From: G963717155 sp963717155
GTDB taxonomy: Bacteria; Actinomycetota; Thermoleophilia; Gaiellales; JALYLC01
Length of the DNA stretch: 64,000 bases
NCBI GenBank assembly: GCA_963717155.1
Contig: OY970326.1
Coordinates: forward strand, 1,798,001 to 1,862,000
Direction of reading: 5' to 3'
Both the position numbers and the translations under genes were made by a program. The notes beneath the pieces were generated by a model that had not been told where the DNA came from, searched no databases, and worked only from the letters and a program-made list of their open reading frames with translations. Positions 24,689 to 33,158 of the stretch are shown one piece after another. Numbering within the stretch: position 1 is the first letter of the stretch; every line of letters begins with the position of its first letter.

Positions 24689-26636
24689 ATGCCTTGTATT
24701 GGTCGTTCCCTCGCGTGCGTGCTGGCGCTGTGTGCCATCGGCGCTCCCGCCGCGTTGGCCGATACGGTGTCGGGGACGCTCGAGCTCACGCACGAGGACA
24801 CCGCCGCAGGCCCGCGGCCGATCAGCATCCTCTCCACCTCCGACGGCCCGCAGGTCGTGCACTTCGCGCCCGGCGAGCCGATCCCGCCGAACGGCGCCGA
24901 GGTTCGGCTGCACGGCACGGTCAACGGCTCGACGATCGAGGCGGACTCGGCGACGATCATCGGGCCGGCGATCGCGGTGCCGACAGGTGTCAGCAAGGCT
25001 GTGACACTCGACCAGGGCACACCGCTCGCCGCGGGCGTCGCCCGCAAGGTCGCGATCGTGGTGATCACGTTCGCCGGTGGGACGGCTCCCGCATACACGG
25101 ATGCGCAGCTACAGGGCGTGCTCGTGTCGAGCTCCAACTCGGTCTCGAACTACTTCTCGGAACAGAGCTACGGACAGGTCTCGTTCACCGGCATCAACAG
25201 CCCGAACGGCGACGTGTACCACGTGTCGATCGCGGCGAACGGCTCCGGCTGCAACACGAACGGCGGGTGGCCGACCTGGGGCAGCCAGGCACGCTCGGCG
25301 GTCGGCTCCGTGCTCAACGGCTACGACCACGTCATCTACGTCTTCGACTCGCACAACACCTGTGGGTGGGCGGGCCTGGGCTACATGCCCGGCAGCGAGG
25401 TGTACATCGACAACGCGTTCACGCTGAACGTCGTCGCACACGAGCTCGGCCACAACCTCGGAGTCCACCACGCGTCGTCGCTCCGCTGCATCGTCGGCGG
25501 TCAGCCCGTCGCGTACTCCACGACAGCCAACGCGTGCTCGTTCAGCGAGTACGGCGACCCGTACGACATCATGGGCTCGTCTGCCACGAACCAGCAGAAC
25601 GCGTTCCACAAGCTCCAGTCCGGCTGGCTCGGCTCCGTGAACGGGCCTCGAGTCAAGACGATCACCACGAGCGGCGACTACACGGTCTCACCGCTCGAGC
25701 AGTCGAGCGGCGTCGCGCTGCTCCTGGTGCCCAACGTGACCGGCGCCGTCGTCGGCGGCTCGTCCCTCGGACAGGACTTCGCACTCGACCTCCGCCAGAC
25801 CTACGGCAGCTACTTCGACGCGTTCGCTGCGGGCTCGGCCGCGATCGGCGGCGTGCAGATCCGCCTCGTCCAGGCGCCGGGAAGCGGATCTCCGATCCAG
25901 ACCCAGCTGATCGACAGCAACCCGCAGACGGCGACCTTCGCAGACGCGGCTCTCGTGCCGGGAAGCACGTTCACGGACGTCACCAACGGCATCACGATCC
26001 AGACCCTGAGCATCGACCCGCTGGTGGGCGCGACGGTGCGCGTCACGTTCGCGGGCGCCGCGGCCCCGTCCGACACGACGCCGCCGACCGCCGTGTCGGG
26101 CCTCACGGCAACGGTCGCCAGCGGGCCCGTCGTGACGCTCGCATTTGGCGCTGCGAGCGACGACCGAGGGGTTGCGTCCTATCGCGTCACGCGAGACGGC
26201 GTGTCGCTCACGACGCTGACCTCGCCGACCACCAGCTACTCCGACTGGGCGCCGATCTATGGCACGCACACCTACGGCTGTCAGTGCAGTCGATGCCGCG
26301 GGCAACGTCGGCCCGGCCGTGAACGTCGTCGCCGTCGTGCCCGCGCCCACGCCCACGCCCACGCCGCCGGTGACACCGACGACGCCTACGGTCTCAAGGC
26401 CGTCCCCGGGCTCGCCGAGCGGCCAGGCCAGAAAGAGGGCCGCCAGGGTCAAGGCGAGGGTCATCAACAATCGCCACACCGGCCGACGCGTACTGCTCTC
26501 GTGGCGGCCGCTCGCAGGGGTGCACACGTACGTCGTCCTGCGAAACGGCCACCGGCTCACCACGACCGACAAGCACAGGATCGTCGACAAGAAGCCGCCG
26601 CACGGCAGGCTGCGCTACGTCGTGCGCCCCAACTAA
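24689..26636 (+). CDS. Secreted zinc metalloprotease (gametolysin/M11-like) with Fn3 domain, one frameshift
   Basis: About 648 aa. Signal peptide (LACVLALCAIGAPAALADT), a prodomain, and catalytic zinc motif HELGHNLGVHH near residue 253, with a GxxYDIMG met-turn (DPYDIMGSS). A fibronectin type III module starts at PPTAVSGLTATVAS. A +1 break near 26276 (CGGC for CGC) separates YGTHTY from AVSAVDAAGNVGP; after it come a Pro/Thr linker (PTPTPTPPVTPTTPT) and a basic module of about 70 residues (VLLSWRPLAGVHTYVVLRNG). Exported; substrate unknown. Confidence 0.82.
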
Positions 26637-27871
26637 GGCGAAACGAACTGCTCCTCCTCGGTCGATCCGCTCAGCGCGAGCGTCGAGCTCTGACCGCTCG
26701 ACACCGCCTGTGCGAGCAGGTCGAACCAGCCCGCACCCACCTCGCGCTGGTGGCGCGTCGCCGTGTAGCCGCCGCCCTCCAGCTCGAACTCGTGCTCCTG
26801 TAGCCGCACGTAGGCGCTCATGCCCTCGCGCGCATAGCCCTGCGCGAGCTCGAACATGGACGCCGACAGGGCATGGAAGCCCGCGAGCGTGATGAACTGG
26901 AACCTGTACCCCATGACTCCGAGCTCGTGCTGGAAACGCGCGATCGTCTCGTCGTCGAGGTGGCGCCGCCAGTTGAACGAGGGCGAGCAGTTGTACGCGA
27001 GCAGCTTGCCCGGGTAGCGCGCGTGGATCGCCTCGGCGAAGCGCTGCGCCTCGTCGAGATCGGGAGTCGACGTCTCGCACCAGAGGAGATCCGCGTACGG
27101 CGCATAGGCCAGTCCGCGCGCGATCGCCGACTCGATTCCCCCCGCGACGCGGAAGTAGCCCTCGGGGGTGCGCTCCCCGGTCAGGAACTCCCGATCGCGC
27201 TCGTCGACGTCGCTCGTGAGCAGCGTTGCGCTGAGGGCATCGGTGCGCGCGATCAGCACCGTCGGCACGTCCGCGACGTCAGCGGCGAGTCGGGCGGCCG
27301 CCAGGGTGCGCTCGAACTGCGACGTCGGCACCAGCACCTTGCCGCCGAGGTGGCCGCACTTCTTCTCCGACGCGAGCTGGTCCTCGAAGTGCACCCCGGC
27401 CGCGCCGGCCTCGATCATCTGGCGCATCAGCTCGTACGCGTTGAGCGGTCCGCCGAAGCCGGCCTCGGCGTCCGCGACGATCGGAGCCATCCAGTGGCGG
27501 TCGCCTTCAGGGAACTCGATCTGGTCGGCACGGCGCAGCGCGTTCGAGATACGACGAACGACCGCAGGCACGCTGTTCGCCGGATACAGGCTCTGATCGG
27601 GATAGACCTGCTCACCGAGGTTCGCGTCGGCCGCCACCTGCCAGCCGCTGAGATAGATCGCCTCGAGTCCGGCACGCACCATCTGGACGGCCTGGCCGCC
27701 CGTCATCGCCCCGAGCGCGGGAACGTACGGGCGCTCGTGCAGGAGCCACCACAGGCGCTCGGCGCCCTGTCGCGCCAGCGAGTGCTCGACGTGGACGCTG
27801 CCCCGCAGCCGTATGACCTCTTCGGCGGCGTACGGTCGCTCGATGCCGGCGAAACGCGAGATGGATGCCAT
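26633..27871 (-). CDS. aceA: Isocitrate lyase
   Basis: 412 aa, actinobacterial Icl1 size. Active-site KKCGHLGGKV with the catalytic Cys, DAEAGFGGPLNAYELM, HFEDQLASEKK, and NCSPSFNW are diagnostic. Cleaves isocitrate to succinate and glyoxylate, allowing growth on C2 units and fatty acids. No malate synthase is in the window. ATG 27871 has no ribosome site, and a TTGGAC-18-TACCGT promoter would start RNA at or next to the ATG, so the message may be leaderless. Divergent from a LysR regulator across a palindromic region. Its 3' end overlaps the protease stop by 4 bases. Confidence 0.96.
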   Translation of the reverse strand: MASISRFAGIERPYAAEEVIRLRGSVHVEHSLARQGAERLWWLLHERPYVPALGAMTGGQAVQMVRAGLEAIYLSGWQVAADANLGEQVYPDQSLYPANSVPAVVRRISNALRRADQIEFPEGDRHWMAPIVADAEAGFGGPLNAYELMRQMIEAGAAGVHFEDQLASEKKCGHLGGKVLVPTSQFERTLAAARLAADVADVPTVLIARTDALSATLLTSDVDERDREFLTGERTPEGYFRVAGGIESAIARGLAYAPYADLLWCETSTPDLDEAQRFAEAIHARYPGKLLAYNCSPSFNWRRHLDDETIARFQHELGVMGYRFQFITLAGFHALSASMFELAQGYAREGMSAYVRLQEHEFELEGGGYTATRHQREVGAGWFDLLAQAVSSGQSSTLALSGSTEEEQFVSP

Positions 27872-27877
27872 CCCGCC

Positions 27878-27907
27878 ACGGTAGGCCCGCCCGTATTTCG
27901 TGTCCAA
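27878..27907 (-). promoter_or_regulatory. Predicted aceA promoter
   Basis: Minus strand: TTGGAC (27907-27902) and TACCGT (27883-27878), 18-base spacer. The start of transcription would fall near 27871, the A of the aceA ATG. Confidence 0.45.
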
Positions 27908-27915
27908 TCGATCGT

Positions 27916-27944
27916 ATGGATGGCATCCATAGATACCATCTATG
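27916..27944. promoter_or_regulatory. Two overlapping palindromes, likely LysR operator
   Basis: ATGGATG-G-CATCCAT (27916-27930) and CATAGAT-ACC-ATCTATG (27928-27944) are both perfect inverted repeats and share three bases. They abut the LysR start (27946) and lie upstream of the aceA promoter. A further GGATGCCATCC palindrome covers the aceA start at 27863-27873, 55 bases from the matching GGATGGCATCC. Confidence 0.6.
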
Positions 27945-27945
27945 C

Positions 27946-28851
27946 ATGCTCGCACGCCTCGAGGGCTTCGTCGCGATCGCCGAGCACGGTCAGCTCGGGC
28001 GCGCGGCGGCGGCGCTGCACCTGACCCAGCCGTCGCTCACCGCACGCCTCCAGCGCCTGGAGGCCGAGCTCGGCACGTCGTTGTTCCAGCGGACGCGCAG
28101 GGGCATGCTGCTGACCGAGCAGGGCGAGTTGCTGCTGCCCCACGCGCGACGTGCGCTCGAGGCTGTCGCCGATGGGCGCAGCGCCATCGAGGGCGGCGAT
28201 CCCGCGCCCGGTCGGCTCGCGCTCGCCGCCGCGCCGGCCGTGAGCACGTACGTGCTGCCCGCCGTGCTGGAGCGGTTGGGCCGCGACTATCCGAGCATCG
28301 CGCTCTCCGTCCGCACGGGGCGATCGGAGGAGGTGCTCGAGATGGTGCTCGCCGGCGAGGCGCAGGTCGGACTCGTGCGCGCGCTCCGGCACCCCGCGAT
28401 CGACGCGATTCCGTTCTATCAGGAGGAGCTCGTGCTCGCCTGCGCTCCCGATCACCCGCTCGCGATCGACGGCGAGGTGCGGATCGAGCAGCTCGGCGGC
28501 GAGGAGCTCGTGCTGTTCGACCGTAGCTCGAGCTACCACGAGCTGACCGGCGCGCTGTTCCGGGCAGCCGGGGTCGTGCCGCGCGGGGTCATGGAGCTCG
28601 ACAACATCGATGCCGCCAAGCAGATGGTGCGCCGCGGGCTCGGTGTCGCGCTGCTCCCCCACACCGCGGTCGCAGGCGAGCTCGCGGACGGGGTGCTCGG
28701 TGCCGCGACGATCGTGGGCGCGCCGGCGGTCCGCCGCCAGATCGTCGCGATCCGCCGGCGCAGCGCCGGGCCGCCGGGCCCACTGGAGGCGGCGTTCCTG
28801 GCGGCACTCCCGGACGCCGCGCCGCCGGGGCCGCATACGATGCCCGCGTGA
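27946..28851 (+). CDS. LysR-family transcriptional regulator
   Basis: 301 aa. N-terminal winged helix LEGFVAIAEHGQLGRAAAALHLTQPSLTARLQ and type-2 periplasmic-binding-like effector domain from about residue 90 (RLALAAAPAVSTYVLPAVLE). Divergent from aceA, with two perfect palindromes directly upstream, so it probably controls aceA and itself; the inducer is unknown. ATG 27946 places MLARLEGF at the usual LysR beginning; an in-frame ATG at 27916 lies inside the palindrome. It overlaps the flavin reductase gene start by 4 bases. Confidence 0.9.
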   Translation: MLARLEGFVAIAEHGQLGRAAAALHLTQPSLTARLQRLEAELGTSLFQRTRRGMLLTEQGELLLPHARRALEAVADGRSAIEGGDPAPGRLALAAAPAVSTYVLPAVLERLGRDYPSIALSVRTGRSEEVLEMVLAGEAQVGLVRALRHPAIDAIPFYQEELVLACAPDHPLAIDGEVRIEQLGGEELVLFDRSSSYHELTGALFRAAGVVPRGVMELDNIDAAKQMVRRGLGVALLPHTAVAGELADGVLGAATIVGAPAVRRQIVAIRRRSAGPPGPLEAAFLAALPDAAPPGPHTMPA

Positions 28852-29411
28852 TCGACCAGGGCGTGTTCCGCTCCGTGATGGCCGCCTATCCGACGGGCGT
28901 CACGATCGTGACGGCCGGAGCGGGCGACATCCTGTGCGGCATGGCGGCGAACTCGTTCACGAGCGTGTCGCTCGACCCGCCGCTCGTGCTGGTCTGCAGC
29001 CAGATCGGCACGCGCACGGGAGAAGCCGCCAAGGAGTCGGGCCGCTTCGCGATCCACATGCTCGGCTCGCAGCAGGTCGATGCCGTGCGCTCGTTCGTCG
29101 GGCGCGACGCGCCGCGGTTCACCGCCGTCGATCACGAGCTCGACGAGCACGGCACGCCGATCCTCCGCGAGTGGATCGCGCTCCTCGTGTGTCGTCTCGA
29201 TCGTGTCGTCCAGGCCGGCGACCACGAGATCCTCATCGGCGAGGTCGAACGCTGCGAGCGACAGGTTCACGCACCGCTCCTGTTCCACGACTCGAAGTTC
29301 CACGAGCTCCCGCAGCTGCCCGCGATCCAGACGGCCCCCCCGCTCCTCAGCGAGGAGGAGCTGCTCGATCTATCCGACCCCTTCGTGCGCGTGCTCATGC
29401 CCGGGCGCTAA
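28848..29411 (+). CDS. Flavin reductase-like (FMN-binding split barrel) protein
   Basis: 187 aa. MAAYPTGVTIVTAG, MAANSFTSVSLDPPLVLVC and GRFAIHMLGSQQ are typical of HpaC/DIM6-NTAB flavin reductases, which supply reduced FMN/FAD to partner oxygenases. No oxygenase is adjacent. GTG start overlaps the LysR stop. Confidence 0.85.
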   Translation: MIDQGVFRSVMAAYPTGVTIVTAGAGDILCGMAANSFTSVSLDPPLVLVCSQIGTRTGEAAKESGRFAIHMLGSQQVDAVRSFVGRDAPRFTAVDHELDEHGTPILREWIALLVCRLDRVVQAGDHEILIGEVERCERQVHAPLLFHDSKFHELPQLPAIQTAPPLLSEEELLDLSDPFVRVLMPGR

Positions 29412-29415
29412 GGCA

Positions 29416-30381
29416 TTGCACTCCGCGGGAACGACGGCCTTCACGCGGCGCCGCGCCGCGCTGCTCATCGGCGGATACGCGCTCGGCCTCGGCGGCATGA
29501 TCTACCTGAAGGGGCTGTACCTGAGCGAGGATCGCTACTTCCTCATCCTGCTCGTGCCCGCTGCCCTGCTCGGCCTGACCCGCCGCTACGTCCTCGACTT
29601 CCTGCCGTTCATCGCGCTGATGCTCGGGTACGAGGAGCTGCGCGGAGTCGCGCACATCATCCGACCCGACCCGTACTACGCGCCGCAGATCGACATCGAC
29701 AAGTTCCTCTTCAACGGCACCATCCCCACGGTCTGGCTCCAGGAGAAGCTCTGGAGCGGGCACGTCGAGTGGTGGCAGAAGGTGCTGGACGTCCTGCTGC
29801 ACCTGCACTTCATCGTCCCGCCGACGATCCTGTTCCTGGTGTGGCTGTGGGACCGCGCCCGCTACTACCGCTTCGCGCTCACGATCCTGGTGATCTCCTA
29901 TGCCGGGGCGATCGGGTTCGCGCTGTGGCCGGCGGCCCCACCCTGGATGGCGTCGCAACACCACGTGATCCCGCACGTGACGCAGATCGCAAGCCGCATC
30001 TCATCGGTCCAGGTCGGTGCCGCCAAGGTGACCTCGTCGGGCTCGTGGATCGTCGAGCACCTCTCGCGCAATGCCTCGGCCGCGGTCCCGTCACTGCATG
30101 CCGCGTACTCGTTCACCGTCGTGCTGATGGCGTTCGCGATCAACCGCAAGCTCCTGTGGATCGCGATCCCGTACGCGATCGCGATGTGGTTCACGATCGT
30201 GTTCTTCGCCGAGCACTACGTGTCGGACGCGATCATCGGCGTCGCGCTCGCGGCGGTCGTGTGGGTCGTCGTCGGACGGATCGTGCCGCGCACCTGGTTC
30301 GCGGGCCCGTTCCCCGCACCGCTCGCCTCGGCGCGCGGTGCGCCTACGTCCCGGTCGGGCCGCGAACCACCGGGTAGATGA
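29416..30381 (+). CDS. PAP2/AUR1-type phosphatase membrane protein
   Basis: About 321 aa with six hydrophobic helices. Phosphatase motifs: SAAVPSLHAAYSF (catalytic region C2, SxxH) and EHYVSDAIIG (C3, HxxxD). FALWPAAPPW before them is typical of the inositolphosphotransferase/AUR1-like subgroup of actinobacteria. Likely acts on lipid phosphate head groups at the membrane. The start is uncertain: TTG 29416 is the first usable codon after the previous stop and has no good ribosome site. Confidence 0.82.
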   Translation: MHSAGTTAFTRRRAALLIGGYALGLGGMIYLKGLYLSEDRYFLILLVPAALLGLTRRYVLDFLPFIALMLGYEELRGVAHIIRPDPYYAPQIDIDKFLFNGTIPTVWLQEKLWSGHVEWWQKVLDVLLHLHFIVPPTILFLVWLWDRARYYRFALTILVISYAGAIGFALWPAAPPWMASQHHVIPHVTQIASRISSVQVGAAKVTSSGSWIVEHLSRNASAAVPSLHAAYSFTVVLMAFAINRKLLWIAIPYAIAMWFTIVFFAEHYVSDAIIGVALAAVVWVVVGRIVPRTWFAGPFPAPLASARGAPTSRSGREPPGR

Positions 30382-30796
30382 CGCTCGCATTGGCCTTCGT
30401 CGACGAGCACGCGAGGTGCTTCAGCGGCAGGTAGCGCGCGAGCGTCAGGTTCGGCGGGTAGACGCGCAGGCCGAGCGCCGTCACCGGGTGGCAGACCGAC
30501 TTCGGGAAGTTCAGCGCGTCGGCCTGTCCGTATGCGGCGCTCGCGACGCCGCCGGGTCGCAGCACGACCGTCGCGATCGGACGGCCACCTCGCTCACGAC
30601 TCGCCGGCGACCCGACCTGGCGGCCCTGGGCAGCGACCGATGACAGACCCGGGTAGCCGCGCAGGGAGCAGCTCGTCGAGCTGCGGTTCGTGAACACGAT
30701 CGCGACGTACTCGGTGCCGGCGGCTCCGTTGTGCGCTCCGAGCCGTACGCCGAGCTGCGACGCCTTACATGGGGCTGCGACCTGCGCTGCGATCAT
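30344..30796 (-). CDS. DUF4232 protein
   Basis: 150 aa. Matches the DUF4232 pattern: APCKASQLGVRLGAHNGAAGTEYV, IVFTNRSSTSCSLRGYPGLS, and a late Cys (SVCHPVTALGLRVYPP). Family members are normally exported lipoproteins, yet this one lacks a signal peptide; it begins MIAAQVAAP three bases after the ftsZ stop. Either the signal is lost or mis-framed, or it is cytoplasmic and cotranslated with ftsZ. Confidence 0.75.
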   Translation of the reverse strand: MIAAQVAAPCKASQLGVRLGAHNGAAGTEYVAIVFTNRSSTSCSLRGYPGLSSVAAQGRQVGSPASRERGGRPIATVVLRPGGVASAAYGQADALNFPKSVCHPVTALGLRVYPPNLTLARYLPLKHLACSSTKANASVIYPVVRGPTGT

Positions 30797-30799
30797 GGC

Positions 30800-31912
30800 T
30801 CACTCGTCGCGGAGGAAGCTCGGGATCTCGAGCACGTCCTTCGGCAGCTCGAACGAGTCGGACCCGCGCTCCCGTTCACGGGCATCGCCGCGCGTGAGCG
30901 CGTCGAGCCGGGCGCGCGGGGAGTCGTCGGGATGCTCGTCGCCCGCTTCCTCGCGTGCGCGCGCATCGAAGCCCGTCGCGATCACGGTGACGCGGACGAG
31001 GTCGCCGACCGAGTCGTCGACGACGGCGCCGAAGATGATGTTCGCGCTCTGGTCGGCGGCGCCCCGCACGATCTCGGCTGCCTCGTTGACCTCGAACAGC
31101 CCGAGGCTCGAGCCGCCCGTGATGTTCAGCAGCACGCCCGTCGCGCCCTCGACGCTCGACTCGAGCAGCGGCGACGAGATCGCCTGGCGCGCGGCCTCGG
31201 CGGCGCGGCTCTCGCCCGACGCCTCGCCGATGCCCATCAGGGCCGTCCCGCTCTCGCGCATCACCGACCGGACGTCCGCGAAGTCGAGGTTGATCATGCC
31301 CGGAACGGTGATCAGGTCGGTGATGCCCTGCACGCCCTGGCGCAGCACGTCGTCGGCGACGCGGAACGCCTCGACGATCGCCGTCGACCGCTCGACGATC
31401 TCGAGCAGCCGGTCGTTCGGGATCACCAGCAGCGAGTCGACCTTGGTGCGCAGCTCCGAGATGCCGCGTTCGGCCTGCTGGCTCCGGCGCGAGCCCTCGA
31501 ATCCGAACGGCTTCGTGACGACGCCGACCGTGAGAGCGTCGAGCTCGCGGGCGAGCTCGGCGATCACCGGTGCCGCACCCGTGCCAGTCCCACCACCCTC
31601 GCCGGCCGTCACGAACACCATGTCGGCGCCCTTGAGCGCCTCCTTCAGCTCGTCGCGTGTCTCGATCGCGGCCTCGCGGCCGACGTTCGGATCGGCACCT
31701 GCGCCGAGCCCGCGGGTGACCTTCGCGCCGATGTGGATCTTGACGTCCGCGTCGGTCATGAGCAACGCCTGCGCGTCGGTGTTCACGGCGATGAACTCCA
31801 CGCCGCGGAGGCCTGCATCGACCATGCGATTGACCGCGTTCGTGCCCGCACCACCGACGCCGACGACCTTGATTACAGCGAGGTACGACCCCGCGCTTTC
31901 ACCCATCGCCAT
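30800..31912 (-). CDS. ftsZ: Cell division protein FtsZ
   Basis: 370 aa, intact. Tubulin-like GTPase: VGVGGAGTNAVNRM, the GTP-binding GGGTGTGAAP loop, and NLDFADVRSVM T7 loop. The C-terminal conserved peptide LEIPSFLRDE binds membrane-tether partners. GAGGAGG lies 12 bases before ATG 31912. Two promoter-like sequences lie in the 196-base gap to ftsQ, so it can be transcribed independently of the dcw operon. Confidence 0.97.
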   Translation of the reverse strand: MAMGESAGSYLAVIKVVGVGGAGTNAVNRMVDAGLRGVEFIAVNTDAQALLMTDADVKIHIGAKVTRGLGAGADPNVGREAAIETRDELKEALKGADMVFVTAGEGGGTGTGAAPVIAELARELDALTVGVVTKPFGFEGSRRSQQAERGISELRTKVDSLLVIPNDRLLEIVERSTAIVEAFRVADDVLRQGVQGITDLITVPGMINLDFADVRSVMRESGTALMGIGEASGESRAAEAARQAISSPLLESSVEGATGVLLNITGGSSLGLFEVNEAAEIVRGAADQSANIIFGAVVDDSVGDLVRVTVIATGFDARAREEAGDEHPDDSPRARLDALTRGDARERERGSDSFELPKDVLEIPSFLRDE

Positions 31913-31951
31913 CAGCGGGACGCCTCCTCACGTGTCGAAGTCTCTAGCTGA

Positions 31952-31979
31952 ACCATAGATTCAACCCCAGAAAAACCAA
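31952..31979 (-). promoter_or_regulatory. Possible second ftsZ promoter (P2)
   Basis: TTGGTT (31979-31974), 16-base spacer, TATGGT (31957-31952) on the minus strand. The -10 box is the same CTATGGTT octamer as in P1. Confidence 0.4.
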
Positions 31980-32036
31980 TCGCCCTTGGCCGCTCCGACG
32001 CCAAAAACGTCGATTGCGGGCAGGGGCGTGAAAGCA

Positions 32037-32065
32037 ACCATAGGAGTCCTGCCCCACCTTGTCAA
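32037..32065 (-). promoter_or_regulatory. Predicted ftsZ promoter (P1)
   Basis: Consensus TTGACA (32065-32060), exactly 17 bases, TATGGT (32042-32037) on the minus strand, giving a leader of about 118 bases. It is the best sigma-70-like match I see in the window. The leader holds a CGACG-TTTTTGG-CGTCG hairpin. Confidence 0.65.
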
Positions 32066-32108
32066 GCATCAATTCTCTCCATCGACCCAAGCGTGAGCCC
32101 TTCAAAGC

Positions 32109-33125
32109 TCAAGGGGTAGTTGAGGTTGAGGTCGTCGTGGTCGGCGCTGTCGACGTTGTCGTCGCGGTCGCATCGGTCGCGGTCGTGTCCGTTGTCGTGG
32201 TCGCGGTCGAATCGGTCGAATTCGTCGAGCCCGTCGAGCCCGTTGTCGGGCTGGAAGCGCTCGTATCGCTGGTCGTGGTACCGCTGGTCGTGGTACCGCT
32301 GGTCGACGCGGCGCTCGACGACGTGTCGGGCACCAGCGACGAGGTCGCGGGGTCCGGCGTCTTCGGCAGCACGGCAGGACGGGACGGGGCCGACACATCG
32401 ATGTAGCTGAGCTCCTCGCGCGTGGTCAGGGTCGGGTACGCGCGCAGCACGAGTGCCGCCGCTCGCAGCTTCTCCCCCAGATCGACCGACGGGCCGAGCC
32501 GGATCTGCAGCGCCGGCCAGTGCAGCTGCATGTACAACCCGCGCGCCGGATCCGTGCGTACCCAACCCACGAGTGCACCGAAGTGGTCGGGGATCGACGC
32601 TGCGGCAGTGATCTGCATCAGCACCTGCGGGTTCCTGATGTACGCGCCAGGGTGAGGGACGCCGTGGCCGGGAAGCCCGACGCGCGGAAGGTCGGGCGGC
32701 CGCGAGCGTCGCCCGATCGTCGCGAGCACCCTCCCGGTCGATGCCACGAGCACGCGATCGTGCCCCGACACGGCAATCGCGACCGCATGCTCGGGCCACA
32801 CACGCACGCGGAGGGTCGACGGGAAATCCCGATCGACGCGCGCGACGTGGACGCCGGGAACCTGCTCGATGGCGCGGGCAAGCGAGCCCGAGCTGAGCGA
32901 GAGCAGCGAGCGACCGCCGATGGCCGAGCGAACGGCCGTCTCGACCTGCGGGGTGAGCCTCGGATCGGCGCCCGAGACGACGACCTTGTGAACCGCGAAG
33001 AGGCTCGAGTTGCGCAGCGCGCGGTAGCCGAGCGCGGACCCGACGAGGCATAGCGCGAGCACGCCGACGACCAGGACGGCGAGGCGGGCTCGGGGGCGCA
33101 GCGGACCACGGTGACGGGCGTACAC
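32109..33125 (-). CDS. ftsQ: Cell division protein FtsQ with long Ser/Thr tail
   Basis: 338 aa. Short basic cytoplasmic N-terminus, one transmembrane helix (LAVLVVGVLALCLVGSALGY), POTRA domain (FAVHKVVVSGADPRLTPQVETA) and the FtsQ beta domain to about residue 250. The final ~85 residues are almost only Ser, Thr, Ala, Asp and Gly, would lie outside the membrane, and contain a tandem TTTSG repeat. GTG start at 33125. It bridges early and late divisome proteins; the tail is not part of the known family core. Confidence 0.88.
   Translation of the reverse strand: MYARHRGPLRPRARLAVLVVGVLALCLVGSALGYRALRNSSLFAVHKVVVSGADPRLTPQVETAVRSAIGGRSLLSLSSGSLARAIEQVPGVHVARVDRDFPSTLRVRVWPEHAVAIAVSGHDRVLVASTGRVLATIGRRSRPPDLPRVGLPGHGVPHPGAYIRNPQVLMQITAAASIPDHFGALVGWVRTDPARGLYMQLHWPALQIRLGPSVDLGEKLRAAALVLRAYPTLTTREELSYIDVSAPSRPAVLPKTPDPATSSLVPDTSSSAASTSGTTTSGTTTSDTSASSPTTGSTGSTNSTDSTATTTTDTTATDATATTTSTAPTTTTSTSTTP
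32267..32305. repeat. 15-base tandem repeat in ftsQ tail
   Basis: CGCTGGTCGTGGTAC occurs at 32267-32281 and 32282-32296, with a further 9 bases matching. It encodes the repeated TTTSG of the FtsQ tail and is a likely site of length variation. Confidence 0.8.
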
Positions 33126-33158
33126 GCGCCGGGGTTCGGCGCCAGGGCGCCTGATCCT

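Noticed and set aside
32109..32400. The repeats in the ftsQ tail as a CRISPR-like or intergenic repeat array
   Set aside because: Units are 15 bases, in frame, without spacers, and encode the Ser/Thr tail.
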